DNA of 64,000 nucleotides from Streptomyces venezuelae (GTDB taxonomy: Bacteria > Actinomycetota > Actinomycetes > Streptomycetales > Streptomycetaceae), in assembly GCF_008642315.1 (NCBI RefSeq), contig NZ_CP029192.1, positions 7,874,001-7,938,000 on the forward strand. The letters are read 5' to 3'. A program made the translations under genes and the position numbers. Every line of letters starts with the position of its first letter. Position 1 is the stretch's first letter. Shown here one piece after another: positions 9,451-20,800 of this stretch. The notes under the pieces were generated by a model. It was not told the DNA's origin. It saw only the letters and a list, made by a program, of their open reading frames with translations, and made no database searches.

Positions 9451-11064
9451 GTGACCGCCACCACCACTCCCGTAGACGAGCCGGATCAGCTCGATCCGCA
9501 GCCACCGCAGGCCTCCCGCGCCACGCGCCTCCTGCGCCGGTTCGTGCCCGCCGCCGTGGCGGCCCTCTCCGGAGTGCTGCTCTACGTCAGCTTCCCGCCC
9601 CGCACCCTGTGGTGGCTGGCGCTCCCCGCCTTCGGCGCCCTCGCCTGGTGTCTGCGCGGCCGCACCTGGAAGGCGGGCCTCGGCCTCGGCTACCTCTTCG
9701 GCCTCGGCTTCCTCCTGCCGCTCCTCGTATGGACCGGCGTCGAGGTCGGCCCCGGCCCGTGGCTGGCGCTCGCCGCCGTCGAAGCGGTCTTCATCGCCCT
9801 CGTGGGCGCGGGCATCGCCGCGGTCTCGCGCCTGCCCGGATACCCGCTGTGGGCGGCCGCCCTGTGGATCGCCGGGGAGGCGGCACGCGCGCGTGTGCCG
9901 TTCAGCGGATTCCCCTGGGGGAAGATCGCCTTCGGGCAGGCGGACGGCGCGTTCCTGCCGCTCGCCGCGCTCGGCGGCACCCCCGTGCTCGGCTTCGCGG
10001 TCGTCCTGTGCGGCTTCGGGCTGCACGAGGTCGTGCGCCAGGTCGTCGACGTACGCGCCACCCGAGTCCTGCGCCGCGGCGCGGCGGCCGTCGCGGCGCT
10101 CGCCGTGCTCGTCCCCGTACTCGGCGCCTTCGCGGCCCGCCCGCTCGTCAGCGACGAGGCGGAGGACGGCACCGCGACCGTCGCCGCGATCCAGGGCAAC
10201 GTCCCGCGCGCCGGCCTCGGCTTCAACGCGCAGCGCCGCGCGGTCCTCGACCACCACGTGCGCGAGACCGAACGCCTCGCCGCCGAGGTGAAGGCCGGCA
10301 AGGCGGCGCGCCCGGATCTCGTTCTGTGGCCGGAGAACTCCTCCGACATCGACCCCTTCTCCAACCCCGACGCGCGGCTCGCGATCGAGGGCGCCGTCAA
10401 GGCCATCGGCGCACCGGTCTCCGTCGGCGCGGTGGTCGAGAACGAGAACGGCGTGCTCTACAACGAGCAGGTGCTCTGGGACCCGAAGAAGGGCCCCACG
10501 GACACGTACGACAAGCGGCAGATCCAGCCGTTCGGCGAGTACATCCCGCTGCGCTCCCTGGTCAGCGTGTTCAGCAGCGACGTCGACAAGGTGCGCAGGG
10601 ACTTCAGCCGCGGCACCGAGCCCGGCGTCTTCACCATGGCAGGGACGAAGGTGGGCATCGCGACCTGCTACGAGGCGGCCTTCGACTGGGCGGTGCGCGA
10701 CACCGTCACCAACGGCGCGCAGATCATCTCCGTGCCCAGCAACAACGCCACCTTCGACCGCAGCGAGATGACCTACCAGCAGCTCGCCATGTCCCGGATC
10801 CGCGCCGTCGAGCACAGCCGTGCCGTCGTGGTCCCGGTGACCAGCGGCGTCAGCGCCGTCATCATGCCGGACGGCAGGATCAGGTCGAAGACGACGTGGT
10901 ACACCGCCGACTCGCTCGTCGAGAAGGTTCCGCTGCGCTCGTCCGAGACCCCCGCGACGCGTCTCGGCGTGCTCCCCGAGGGCATCCTGGTCCTCATCGC
11001 CGCGGGCGGCCTCGGCTGGGCCGTGACCTCGGCGGCGCGGGCCCGGAAGAGCGCCGCGAAGTGA
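9451..11064 (+). CDS. lnt: Apolipoprotein N-acyltransferase
   Basis: Protein of 537 residues with a GTG start at 9451. About eight membrane helices form the N-terminal half. The C-terminal half is a nitrilase-fold domain with the expected catalytic triad: Glu in WPENSSDIDPF (about 295), Lys in YDKRQIQPFGEYIP (about 354) and the nucleophilic Cys in IATCYEAAFDW (about 406). It transfers the third acyl chain to the N-terminal cysteine of lipoproteins, outside the membrane. Several lipoproteins lie in this window (25.7, 26.0 and 63.5 kb). Streptomycetes often carry two Lnt homologues; which one this is cannot be told here. Confidence 0.93.
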   Translation: MTATTTPVDEPDQLDPQPPQASRATRLLRRFVPAAVAALSGVLLYVSFPPRTLWWLALPAFGALAWCLRGRTWKAGLGLGYLFGLGFLLPLLVWTGVEVGPGPWLALAAVEAVFIALVGAGIAAVSRLPGYPLWAAALWIAGEAARARVPFSGFPWGKIAFGQADGAFLPLAALGGTPVLGFAVVLCGFGLHEVVRQVVDVRATRVLRRGAAAVAALAVLVPVLGAFAARPLVSDEAEDGTATVAAIQGNVPRAGLGFNAQRRAVLDHHVRETERLAAEVKAGKAARPDLVLWPENSSDIDPFSNPDARLAIEGAVKAIGAPVSVGAVVENENGVLYNEQVLWDPKKGPTDTYDKRQIQPFGEYIPLRSLVSVFSSDVDKVRRDFSRGTEPGVFTMAGTKVGIATCYEAAFDWAVRDTVTNGAQIISVPSNNATFDRSEMTYQQLAMSRIRAVEHSRAVVVPVTSGVSAVIMPDGRIRSKTTWYTADSLVEKVPLRSSETPATRLGVLPEGILVLIAAGGLGWAVTSAARARKSAAK

Positions 11065-11165
11065 AGGACCGGCCCGGACCCGGGCTCCAACTGCCGCTCG
11101 CGGGGCCCGGATCGACGACCCCGGCCCCCGACTGGTCCGCGGCGTATCGCCGTTAGGGTCGGAAC

Positions 11166-11639
11166 ATGGCTACTCCAGACTTCATCCGCACCATCCGCGC
11201 CGACGCCGGCCAGCAGCTGCTCTGGCTCCCCGGAGTCACCGCCATCGTCTTCGACGACGAGGGAAGGGTGCTGCTCGGGCGGCGCTCCGACAACGGCAGG
11301 TGGTCGGCTATCGGCGGCATCCCGGAACCGGGCGAGCAGCCCGCGCAGTGCGCGGTGCGCGAGGTGTACGAGGAGACGGCCGTGCACTGCGTGCCCGAAC
11401 GCGTGGTCCTGGTCCAGGCCCTCGAACCGGTCACCTATGACAACGGCGACACGTGCCAGTACATGGACATCACCCTGCGCTGCCGTGCCGTCGGCGGCGA
11501 GGCGCGGGTCAACGACGACGAGTCGCTGGAAGTCGGATGGTTCGAGATGGACGCGCTGCCGCACCTGCACGAGTTCTCGCTCTCCCGGATCAAGCGGGCG
11601 CTGGCGGACGAGCCCACCTGGTTCGAGCCGGCCCCCTGA
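11166..11639 (+). CDS. Nudix hydrolase
   Basis: Protein of 157 residues with a complete Nudix box: GGIPEPGE, then REVYEET with the metal-binding glutamates. The family hydrolyses nucleoside diphosphates linked to another group. The sequence resembles the actinobacterial group with an N-terminal IRxDAGQQLLWLPGVTAIV segment, whose natural substrate is not settled. It starts about 100 bases after lnt and is followed after 25 bases by the methyltransferase gene, so the three may be cotranscribed. Confidence 0.88.
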   Translation: MATPDFIRTIRADAGQQLLWLPGVTAIVFDDEGRVLLGRRSDNGRWSAIGGIPEPGEQPAQCAVREVYEETAVHCVPERVVLVQALEPVTYDNGDTCQYMDITLRCRAVGGEARVNDDESLEVGWFEMDALPHLHEFSLSRIKRALADEPTWFEPAP

Positions 11640-11664
11640 TCCCTTCCGTTAGCCTGAGGGCACG

Positions 11665-12852
11665 ATGAACCGTTTGAGCACGTCATGGGGCGCGTACGAC
11701 CTCACTCGCTTCCCGGAGGACCCCCGCGACCAGCTGCGCGCCTGGTCGGCGGCCGACGCCTATCTGCTGCGGCAGCTGGCGGGCGAACAGGACGCGGCGC
11801 CCGACGGGTTCCCCGCCACCGTCGACCTCTCCGGGACGGTCGCCGTCCTCGGCGACCGGTGGGGCGCGCTCACCACCGTGCTCGCCGGGCAGGCGCGCGT
11901 CCCGGTCCAGATCACCGACTCGTTCCTCGCACAGCAGGCGACCCGCGCCAACCTCGCGCGCGCGGGCCACGCGCCGGACGCGGCACGGCTGTCGACGACC
12001 AGGGACGCGCCGCCCGCCCGCGTCGACGTGCTCCTCGTCCGCGTACCGAAGAGCCTCGCCCTCCTGGAGGACCAGCTCCACCGGCTCGCGCCCGCCCTGC
12101 ACGAGGGCACGGCCGTCATCGGCACCGGCATGGTCACCGAGATCCACACGTCGACGCTGGAGCTCTTCGAGCGGATCATCGGCCCCACCAGGACCTCCCT
12201 GGCCCGCCAGAAGGCGCGGCTCATCTTCAGCGCCCCCGACCCGGCCCGCGCCGCCGGCACCAGCCCCTGGCCCAACCGGTACGTGCTGCCCGCCGACTCC
12301 GGGGCCGGCGCGGGCCTCACCGTCGTGAACCACGCCGGCATCTTCTGCGCCGACCGGCTCGACATCGGCACCCGCTTCTTCCTCAAGCACCTGCCGCGCG
12401 CCCGCGGCGGCGCCCACGTCGTGGACCTGGGCTGCGGCAACGGCGTGCTCGGCACCGCCGCATCCGCCGCCGACCCCGACGCCACGGTCACCTTCATCGA
12501 CGAGTCGTTCCAGGCCGTCGCCTCCGCCGAGGCCACGTTCCGCGCCAACGCGGCCGACGACGCCAAGGCCCACTTCGTGGCGGGCGACGCCCTCTCGGCC
12601 GTACCGCCGGGGACGGTCGACGTCGTCCTGAACAACCCGCCCTTCCACAGCCACCAGGCCACGACCGGCGCGACCGCCCACCGCATGTTCACCGGCGCCC
12701 GCGCCGCGCTGCGTCCCGGCGGCGAGCTGTGGGTCATCGGCAACCGCCACCTCGGCTACCACGTGAAGCTCCGCAAACTCTTCGGCAACGCGGAGGTCGT
12801 GGCGAGCGACCCCAAGTTCGTGCTGCTGCGGGCGGTGAAGGGCGGCCGCTGA
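11665..12852 (+). CDS. Class I SAM methyltransferase, RlmG/RsmC-like rRNA guanine-N2 type
   Basis: Protein of 395 residues in two parts: a degenerate N-terminal Rossmann domain, then a catalytic domain with [12 protein letters not shown] (SAM motif I) and the NPPF tetrapeptide used by N2-guanine methyltransferases, followed by a motif ending in GNRHLGYH. This tandem-domain MTS architecture is that of RlmG (23S) and RsmC (16S). Which rRNA base is modified cannot be decided from sequence. It follows the Nudix gene by 25 bases. Confidence 0.85.
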   Translation: MNRLSTSWGAYDLTRFPEDPRDQLRAWSAADAYLLRQLAGEQDAAPDGFPATVDLSGTVAVLGDRWGALTTVLAGQARVPVQITDSFLAQQATRANLARAGHAPDAARLSTTRDAPPARVDVLLVRVPKSLALLEDQLHRLAPALHEGTAVIGTGMVTEIHTSTLELFERIIGPTRTSLARQKARLIFSAPDPARAAGTSPWPNRYVLPADSGAGAGLTVVNHAGIFCADRLDIGTRFFLKHLPRARGGAHVVDLGCGNGVLGTAASAADPDATVTFIDESFQAVASAEATFRANAADDAKAHFVAGDALSAVPPGTVDVVLNNPPFHSHQATTGATAHRMFTGARAALRPGGELWVIGNRHLGYHVKLRKLFGNAEVVASDPKFVLLRAVKGGR

Positions 12853-13058
12853 CCGCCTCCGGTGCACGTCGTACCCGTTCGGTTCCGGCCGGCGGTGTTC
12901 CGCCGTGCGTGCCGCCCGGTGGCGGTCGTCCGGCGCGGCTGCTGTGCTGGACGCGGAGAAGCCATGAGCGCCCCGCAGGACTGAACCCGCCCTTCTCGTG
13001 GAACCCGCGGGACACCCGTGACTGCAGCCGTACGCACCGAACCTGCGAGGAGGACCTT

Positions 13059-15422
13059 GTGGCACCCGTGGCGAAGGACCGCCTGGCGGCACTGGACGCC
13101 CACTGGCGCGCCGCCAACTACCTGGCCGTCGGCCAGATCTACCTGATGGGCAACGCCCTGCTGACCGAGCCGCTGCGGCCCGAGCACATCAAGCCGCGCC
13201 TGCTCGGGCACTGGGGCACCTCACCCGGTCTCAACTTCGTCCACACCCACCTCAACCGCGTCATCCAGGAACGGGATCTGGACGCGCTGTGCGTGTGGGG
13301 CCCGGGTCACGGCGGGCCGGCCGTGCTCGCGAACTCCTGGCTGGAGGGCAGTTACACGCAGACGTACCCGGACATCACACGGGACGCGGAGGGCATGGCG
13401 AAGCTGTTCCGCCAGTTCTCCTTCCCCGGCGGCGTGCCCAGCCACGTGGCGCCCGAGACGCCGGGCTCGATCCACGAGGGCGGCGAGCTCGGCTACTCGC
13501 TCGCGCACGCCTACGGAGCCGCCCTGGACAACCCCGACCTCCTGGTCGCCTGCGTGATCGGCGACGGCGAGGCCGAGACCGGGCCGCTGGCCGCCTCCTG
13601 GCACTGCAACAAGTTCCACGACCCCGCGCACGACGGCGCGGTCCTGCCGATCCTCCACCTCAACGGCTACAAGATCGCCAACCCGACGGTGCTGGCCCGC
13701 CTCCCCGAAGCCGAGCTCGACGCGCTCCTCAAGGGCTACGGACACCAGCCGATCTACGTCGCCGGCGACGAGCCGCACGAGATGCACCAGGCGATGGCCG
13801 CCGCGCTGGACCGGGCGCTCGACCGCATCAGGACCATCCAGGAGGCCGCCCGCAGCGGTGACGGCGCCGAGGGCCGCGAACCCTGGCCGGTCATCGTGCT
13901 GCGCACCCCCAAGGGCTGGACCGGCCCCGTGGCCGTGGACGGCGAGCCGGTCGAGAACACGTGGCGGGCGCATCAGGTGCCGCTGTCCGGGGTCCGCGAG
14001 AACCCGGACCACCTGCGGCAGTTGGAGGAGTGGCTGCGCTCGTACCGTCCCGAGGAGCTCTTCGACGCCGAGGGGCGGCCGAACGAGCAGGTCGTGTCCT
14101 GCGTGCCCGAGGGCGAGCGCAGGCTCGGCGCCACCCCGCACGCGAACGGCGGCAGGCTCACCCGGCAGCTGCCCGTCCCGGCGCTGGAGCGGTTCGCCGT
14201 CACCGTCGACAAGCCGGGCACGACGCTGCACGAGCCGACCCGGATCGCGGGCGCCCTCCTCGCGCAGGTCATGGCGGACACCGCGGAGCGCAGGGACTTC
14301 CGGGTCGTGGGCCCGGACGAGACCGAGTCCAACCGGCTCGGGGCGCTGTACGACGTCACCGGCAAGATCTGGCAGGACCGCACCCTCGACACGGACGAGC
14401 ACCTCGCACGCGACGGCCGCGTCATGGAGGTCCTCTCCGAGCACCTCTGCCAGGGCTGGCTGGAGGGCTACACGCTCACCGGCCGCCACGGCCTGTTCTC
14501 CTGCTACGAAGCGTTCGTCCACATCGTCGACTCGATGGTCAACCAGCACATCAAGTGGCTGAAGACCTCGCGCGCGCTGCCGTGGCGCGCGCCCGTCCCG
14601 TCGCTGAACTACCTGCTCACCTCGCACGTGTGGCGCCAGGACCACAACGGCTTCTCGCACCAGGACCCGGGCTTCGTCGACCATGTGCTGAACAAGAGCC
14701 CCCACGTCGTACGCGTCTATCTCCCGCCGGACGCCAACACCCTGCTCTCCGTCACCGAGCACGTCCTGCACAGCCGCGACTACGTCAACGTCGTCGTCGC
14801 CGGGAAGCAGCCCACCTTCGACTGGCTCTCCCTCGACGACGCCCGCGCCCACTGCGCGCGCGGCGCGGGCGTCTGGGAGTGGGCGGGGACGGAGCAGGGC
14901 ACGCGTGAGCCGGACGTGGTCCTCGCCTGCGCCGGTGACGTGCCCACGCAGGAGGTGATCGCCGCGGCCGCGCTGCTGCGCGAGCACCTGCCGGAGCTCA
15001 CCGTGCGGGTCGTCAACGTCGTCGACATCGCCCGTCTGATGCCGCGCGAGGAGCACCCGCACGGCATGGCGGACTCCGAGTTCGACGCGCTCTTCACCCC
15101 GGACAAGCCGGTGATCTTCGCGTACCACGGCTATCCGTGGCTGATCCACCGCCTCGCCTACCGCCGCACCGGCCACGCCAACATCCACGTGCGCGGCTAC
15201 ACGGAGGCGGGCACGACCACGACACCCTTCGACATGGTCGTGCGCAACAACCTCGACCGGTACCGCCTCGTCATGGACGTCGTCGACCGCGTCCCGGGCC
15301 TCGCCGTGCGCGCGACGACGGTGCGTCAGGCGATGGCCGACACCCGCACGCGCCACCACGCCTGGATCCGCGAGCACGGCACGGACCTCCCCGAGGTCGC
15401 CGACTGGACGTGGCCGTACTGA
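13059..15422 (+). CDS. xfp: Phosphoketolase (xylulose-5-phosphate/fructose-6-phosphate)
   Basis: Protein of 787 residues, the normal length for the family. The GTG at 13059 follows GCGAGGAGGA. Family landmarks include GPGHGGPA, the thiamine-diphosphate motif [22 protein letters not shown], and the C-terminal [13 protein letters not shown] and [15 protein letters not shown]. It cleaves xylulose-5-phosphate (and often fructose-6-phosphate) with phosphate to acetyl-phosphate plus a triose or tetrose phosphate, using ThDP and Mg2+ in the cytoplasm. Its stop overlaps the start of the AlkB gene, so the two may be translated together, an odd metabolic partnership. Confidence 0.95.
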   Translation: MAPVAKDRLAALDAHWRAANYLAVGQIYLMGNALLTEPLRPEHIKPRLLGHWGTSPGLNFVHTHLNRVIQERDLDALCVWGPGHGGPAVLANSWLEGSYTQTYPDITRDAEGMAKLFRQFSFPGGVPSHVAPETPGSIHEGGELGYSLAHAYGAALDNPDLLVACVIGDGEAETGPLAASWHCNKFHDPAHDGAVLPILHLNGYKIANPTVLARLPEAELDALLKGYGHQPIYVAGDEPHEMHQAMAAALDRALDRIRTIQEAARSGDGAEGREPWPVIVLRTPKGWTGPVAVDGEPVENTWRAHQVPLSGVRENPDHLRQLEEWLRSYRPEELFDAEGRPNEQVVSCVPEGERRLGATPHANGGRLTRQLPVPALERFAVTVDKPGTTLHEPTRIAGALLAQVMADTAERRDFRVVGPDETESNRLGALYDVTGKIWQDRTLDTDEHLARDGRVMEVLSEHLCQGWLEGYTLTGRHGLFSCYEAFVHIVDSMVNQHIKWLKTSRALPWRAPVPSLNYLLTSHVWRQDHNGFSHQDPGFVDHVLNKSPHVVRVYLPPDANTLLSVTEHVLHSRDYVNVVVAGKQPTFDWLSLDDARAHCARGAGVWEWAGTEQGTREPDVVLACAGDVPTQEVIAAAALLREHLPELTVRVVNVVDIARLMPREEHPHGMADSEFDALFTPDKPVIFAYHGYPWLIHRLAYRRTGHANIHVRGYTEAGTTTTPFDMVVRNNLDRYRLVMDVVDRVPGLAVRATTVRQAMADTRTRHHAWIREHGTDLPEVADWTWPY

Positions 15423-16069
15423 ACGAACTGTTCCCGCGGGCCCGCACCGTCCTCGGCCCGGGGGCGGTGCACCTGCCCGACTGGCTGGCACCGGAAGCGC
15501 AGTCGCGTCTCCTCGAGGCGTGCCGGGAGTGGGCACGGCCGCCCGCCGGGCTGCGTACGGTCCGGACGCCCGGCGGCGGCGCGATGACGGCGCGGCAGGT
15601 CTGCCTGGGGTGGCACTGGTATCCGTACGGGTACGCGCGCACCGTCGTCGACGGGGACGGCGCCCCGGTGAAGCCGATGCCGCCGTGGCTCGCCGAGCTG
15701 GGCCGCAGGGGCGCCGCGGCGGCGGGGCACGCCGTCGAGGAGCCGTACGACATCGCCCTCGTCAACTTCTACGACGCCGACGCGCGGATGGGGATGCACC
15801 GCGACAGCGACGAGAAGTCGGGGGCGGCGGTCGTGTCCCTGAGCCTCGGGGACACGGGTGTCTTCCGTTTCGGCAACACGCGGACGCGCACGAAGCCCTA
15901 CACGGACGTCGAGCTGCGCAGCGGCGACCTGGTGGTTTTCGGCGGGGCCTCGCGCCTCGCGTACCACGGGGTGTCGAAGGTGCTGCCCGGTACCGCGCCG
16001 CACGGGCTGGGGCTGACCGGGCGGCTGAACATCACGCTGCGGGTCAGCGGGCTCGGCGAGGACCCGTGA
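15410..16069 (+). CDS. alkB: AlkB-type alpha-ketoglutarate-dependent dioxygenase
   Basis: Protein of 219 residues. The GTG at 15410 overlaps the phosphoketolase stop. The Fe(II) triad is visible as His130-x-Asp132 (MHRDSDE) and His186 (YHGVSK), with the 2OG-binding RLNITLR (Arg205, Arg211). [15 protein letters not shown] is diagnostic for AlkB. The enzyme oxidatively demethylates 1-methyladenine and 3-methylcytosine in DNA. It converges on a second 2OG oxygenase and Ogt, giving a small alkylation-damage group. The last in-frame upstream stop does not constrain the start, so the GTG is an inference from position and homology. Confidence 0.92.
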   Translation: MAVLNELFPRARTVLGPGAVHLPDWLAPEAQSRLLEACREWARPPAGLRTVRTPGGGAMTARQVCLGWHWYPYGYARTVVDGDGAPVKPMPPWLAELGRRGAAAAGHAVEEPYDIALVNFYDADARMGMHRDSDEKSGAAVVSLSLGDTGVFRFGNTRTRTKPYTDVELRSGDLVVFGGASRLAYHGVSKVLPGTAPHGLGLTGRLNITLRVSGLGEDP

Positions 16070-16092
16070 CGATCCGTGAGAGCCGGTGAGGG

Positions 16093-16815
16093 TCACGCCG
16101 CGTCGTGGAAGACGAGCCCCAGCGACCTGCGCAGCCCCGACCGCACCGTGCTCACCCCGTGCCGCACCGGCCCCGCGGACCAGCCGCGCGCCGAGCGGAC
16201 CGGGCGGTCGCGGGTGGTGAAGACCAGGCCGTGGCCCTGCTTCAGGACGGTCGACGTGCCGCGCGACTGGGCCCGCGGCCGCTGCTCGACGAGCAGGAAC
16301 TCGCCGCCCGTGTAGTCGGTGCCCTGCTCGTCCAGGCCGATGACGACCTGCAGGGGGAAGACCATGTCCCCGAACAGGTCGCGGTGCAGGGCGTTCCAGT
16401 CGCCTTCTTCGTAGCGCAGCAGGATCTGGGCGGACTTGGTCTGGCCGGCCGCGTGGCACTGGTCGAGCCACTCCTCCAGGGAGTCGGGCCAGGGGGCCGG
16501 GCGGCCCAGGCGGTCGGCCCAGTCGCGGGCGACGGCGAGCAGGTGCGGGTAGAGCGCCGACCGCAGCTCGGCGACGGGAGCCGGGAGGTCGTGGGTGAAG
16601 TAGCGGTACCGGCCGGAGCCGAAGCGGTGTCCGGCCATGTCGACCGTCGAGCGGAAGAGCGTGGCGTCGTCGTAGAGCTCGGCGATGCGGCGGCAACCGG
16701 CGGGGTCGACGAGGCGGGGGGTGAGCGCGCAGCCGTGCGCGTCGAGCTCGGCGGCGAGCGCCGTCCAGTCCGCCGCGTCGACCGCCGCGCCGGGTGTGCG
16801 CGTGGTGGTGGTCAT
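16093..16815 (-). CDS. 2OG-Fe(II) oxygenase (prolyl-hydroxylase-like)
   Basis: Protein of 240 residues. His144-x-Asp146 (ALHRDLFGDM), His219 (VRHGVST) and a C-terminal Arg pair (229-230) form a plausible Fe(II)/2OG site. DYTGGEFLLVEQRPR is typical of the bacterial group annotated as 2OG-Fe(II) oxygenases. Members commonly sit next to ogt, ada or alkB genes, which suggests a role in alkylation-damage handling, but no reaction has been assigned. Its ATG overlaps the ogt stop (16812-16815), so the two form a translationally coupled pair with ogt first. Confidence 0.85.
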   Translation of the reverse strand: MTTTTRTPGAAVDAADWTALAAELDAHGCALTPRLVDPAGCRRIAELYDDATLFRSTVDMAGHRFGSGRYRYFTHDLPAPVAELRSALYPHLLAVARDWADRLGRPAPWPDSLEEWLDQCHAAGQTKSAQILLRYEEGDWNALHRDLFGDMVFPLQVVIGLDEQGTDYTGGEFLLVEQRPRAQSRGTSTVLKQGHGLVFTTRDRPVRSARGWSAGPVRHGVSTVRSGLRRSLGLVFHDAA

Positions 16816-17309
16816 GCCGCCTCCAGGTCGAGGAGCAGCCGCTTGCGCTCAAGGCCGCCCGCGTAGCCGGTCAGGGAGCCGTCGGCGCCGATGACGCGGT
16901 GGCAGGGGCGGACGACGAGGAGCGGGTTGCGTCCGATGGCGGTGCCGAGGGCGCGGACCGCGGCGCGCGAGAGGCCGAGGCGCTCGGCGAGCCGTCCGTA
17001 GGTGGTCGTGGTGCCGTAGGGGACCGTGTCGAGGGCGTCCCAGACCTTGCGCTGGAACTCGGTGCCCGCCCCGGCGGCGTACTCGATGTCGAAGTGGGTG
17101 AGGCTCCCGGCGAAGTAGGCGCGCAGCTGCGCGGTGACCGCGTCGAACGCCGCGTCGTCCCGGACCCAGCCCTCCCGGACGACTGCGCCGCCCTTCTGGT
17201 CCGGCACGGACAGGGAGACCAGCGCGGTGCCGCCCTTGGCGGTGGCCGACTCCTCGCCCACCAGCAGCAGCTCGCCCAGCGGGCTGTCGATCGTCGCGTA
17301 GACCGTCAT
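16812..17309 (-). CDS. ogt: Methylated-DNA-protein-cysteine methyltransferase
   Basis: Protein of 165 residues. The ATG at 17309 follows GAGGAGAGTCCG. The active-site PCHRV motif is present with Cys136, preceded by the helix-turn-helix-like VWDALDTVPYGTTTTYG. It removes methyl or alkyl groups from O6-guanine by suicidal transfer to Cys136. It leads a two-gene unit with the 2OG oxygenase. Promoter and operator sequences lie in the 165 bases shared with the divergent fadH. Confidence 0.94.
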   Translation of the reverse strand: MTVYATIDSPLGELLLVGEESATAKGGTALVSLSVPDQKGGAVVREGWVRDDAAFDAVTAQLRAYFAGSLTHFDIEYAAGAGTEFQRKVWDALDTVPYGTTTTYGRLAERLGLSRAAVRALGTAIGRNPLLVVRPCHRVIGADGSLTGYAGGLERKRLLLDLEAA

Positions 17310-17400
17310 CGGACTCTCCTCGTGCGTTCGGTTCCTGTCTCCAGTCTGCGTCTCGTGCGAGGGCGGGGCTGGCGGGATTCGGACATGGCATTGCCGCGCT

Positions 17401-17420
17401 TTATGCAACTAGTTGCATAA
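17401..17420. promoter_or_regulatory. Perfect 20-bp palindrome, operator-like, between ogt and fadH
   Basis: The sequence TTATGCAACTAGTTGCATAA is its own reverse complement. It is AT-rich against the GC-rich background and lies 55 bases upstream of fadH and 92 upstream of ogt. Its form (TTGCAA core with a central CTAG) resembles MarR-family sites. No MarR gene is nearby; the closest regulator is the PadR gene after fadH. Confidence 0.6.
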
Positions 17421-19496
<2,076 letters not shown>

Positions 19497-19537
19497 GGCG
19501 GCCCCCTCAGGGGGACTGCCGTCCCTAGGATTGCCCC

Positions 19538-20065
19538 ATGTCACTCCCGCACGCGATCCTCACGGCCCTCCTGGAGAAGCCCTCGTCCGGCCTCGAACTG
19601 ACGCGCAGGTTCGACAAGTCGATCGGCTACTTCTGGTCGGCCACGCACCAGCAGATCTACCGCGAGCTGGGCAAGCTGGAGCGCGACGGCGCCATCCGCG
19701 CCCTGCCGCGGCAGGGCGCGACGCGCGGGCAGAAGAAGGAGTACGAGGTGCTGCCGGCGGGCCGCGAGGAACTGGCCCGCTGGACGGCGGCGAGCCAGGA
19801 CCCCAAACCGCTGCGCGACACCCTGCTGCTGCGCCTGCGTGCCGCCGCGGTCGTCGGCACGCAGGGCATCCGGGAGGACCTGTACCGCCATCTCGACCTG
19901 CACAAGCGGCAGTTGGCCGAGTACGAGGAGATCGAGAAGCGGGACTTCCCGCCCGGCAAGGACGCCGTCGAGGACCGGCTGCGCCATGTGGTGCTGCGCG
20001 CGGGCATCGACCTGGAGACGTTCTGGACGCAGTGGCTCACGCGGACGATCGACGAACTCAGCTGA
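19538..20065 (+). CDS. PadR family transcriptional regulator
   Basis: Protein of 175 residues. A winged-helix N-terminus (HAILTALLEKPSSGLELTRR, QIYRELGKLERDG) is followed by a C-terminal helical dimerisation region with the DLYRHLDLHKRQLAEYEE coiled helix, as in the PadR/Vir-type group. It starts 41 bases after fadH on the same strand and may regulate that gene. The effector is unknown. Its last codons are part of the triplicated junction repeat described at 20054-20100. Confidence 0.88.
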   Translation: MSLPHAILTALLEKPSSGLELTRRFDKSIGYFWSATHQQIYRELGKLERDGAIRALPRQGATRGQKKEYEVLPAGREELARWTAASQDPKPLRDTLLLRLRAAAVVGTQGIREDLYRHLDLHKRQLAEYEEIEKRDFPPGKDAVEDRLRHVVLRAGIDLETFWTQWLTRTIDELS

Positions 20066-20103
20066 TGTCGAAGAACTCAGCTGGCATCGAGGAACTCAGC
20101 TGA
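20054..20103. repeat. Three tandem copies of an 18-bp unit at a convergent stop junction
   Basis: The 10-mer AACTCAGCTG occurs three times, beginning about 20055, 20073 and 20091, in consecutive units of 18 bases. The first copy contains the PadR stop codon and the third contains the stop of the opposing gene. The junction thus looks like a local duplication that kept both stops. Confidence 0.7.
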
Positions 20104-20704
20104 TGTTGATGTGGATGTTGAAGCGGATGTTCACCACCGTGCAGAAGAAGTTGCCCTGCTTCTTGCGGCGCTCCAGCGTGTCGCCCGTGGTGCCCTTGCC
20201 CTTCTCCTCCTTGTTCTCGACCGGCAGGTAGTCGAAGCCGCGGAACACCTTGTCGTCGGCGTCGGCCGCGATGCCGCCCACACGCCGCCAGTGGCCGCAC
20301 AGGTCGTCGTAGCGATCCTTGGAGAGCTTCGGCCCGAAGGTCATGTTGAGCCCGCCGCCGTCGATGTACTGGGCGCACACCTGCTTGAAGATGCTGACCG
20401 CGTGCTCGTCGAGGGTGTCGGCGCCCTCGATCTGGCCGAGGATGTCGTCCCTGTCGCCGGAGATCTTGTCCCTGCGGGCCTGCTTCTGCGTCGCGCTCTG
20501 ACGGTCCTGCATGTCCTTGAGCACGGCCCGCTCGGCCGTGTCGATGCCGTTCTCCTTGGTGCAGGCGATCTCCAGGGTGTTCTTCCAGGTGGCCGCGGAG
20601 ATCCACTCCCGCGAGAAGTCGATGCGGTCGCAGAAGGCGAGCAGCAGCTCCTCCGCCTCCTTCTCGCTCTCCGCGTAGACGACGCCCTTGTATTCCTTCG
20701 TCAC
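20096..20704 (-). CDS. Conserved hypothetical protein, charged and cytoplasmic
   Basis: Protein of 202 residues with a GTG start at 20704 preceded by GGGAGGGAGAG. It has no signal peptide or membrane segment. The N-terminus (KEYKGVVYAESEKEAEELLL) and the C-terminus (NFFCTVVNIRFNIHIN) are rich in charged and aromatic residues, and the middle is helical and Lys/Asp-rich. I do not recognise the family. It converges on the PadR gene, and its last codons lie in the triplicated repeat. Confidence 0.65.
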   Translation of the reverse strand: MTKEYKGVVYAESEKEAEELLLAFCDRIDFSREWISAATWKNTLEIACTKENGIDTAERAVLKDMQDRQSATQKQARRDKISGDRDDILGQIEGADTLDEHAVSIFKQVCAQYIDGGGLNMTFGPKLSKDRYDDLCGHWRRVGGIAADADDKVFRGFDYLPVENKEEKGKGTTGDTLERRKKQGNFFCTVVNIRFNIHINIS

Positions 20705-20800
20705 GGCGACTCTCCCTCCCCGGTGCCGCGGACGCGGCGCTGTGTGGGTCCGGGCGAGCGGCCCGGATGCGCAACGTCTCACCGTGCGGGGCCGCCGTCA

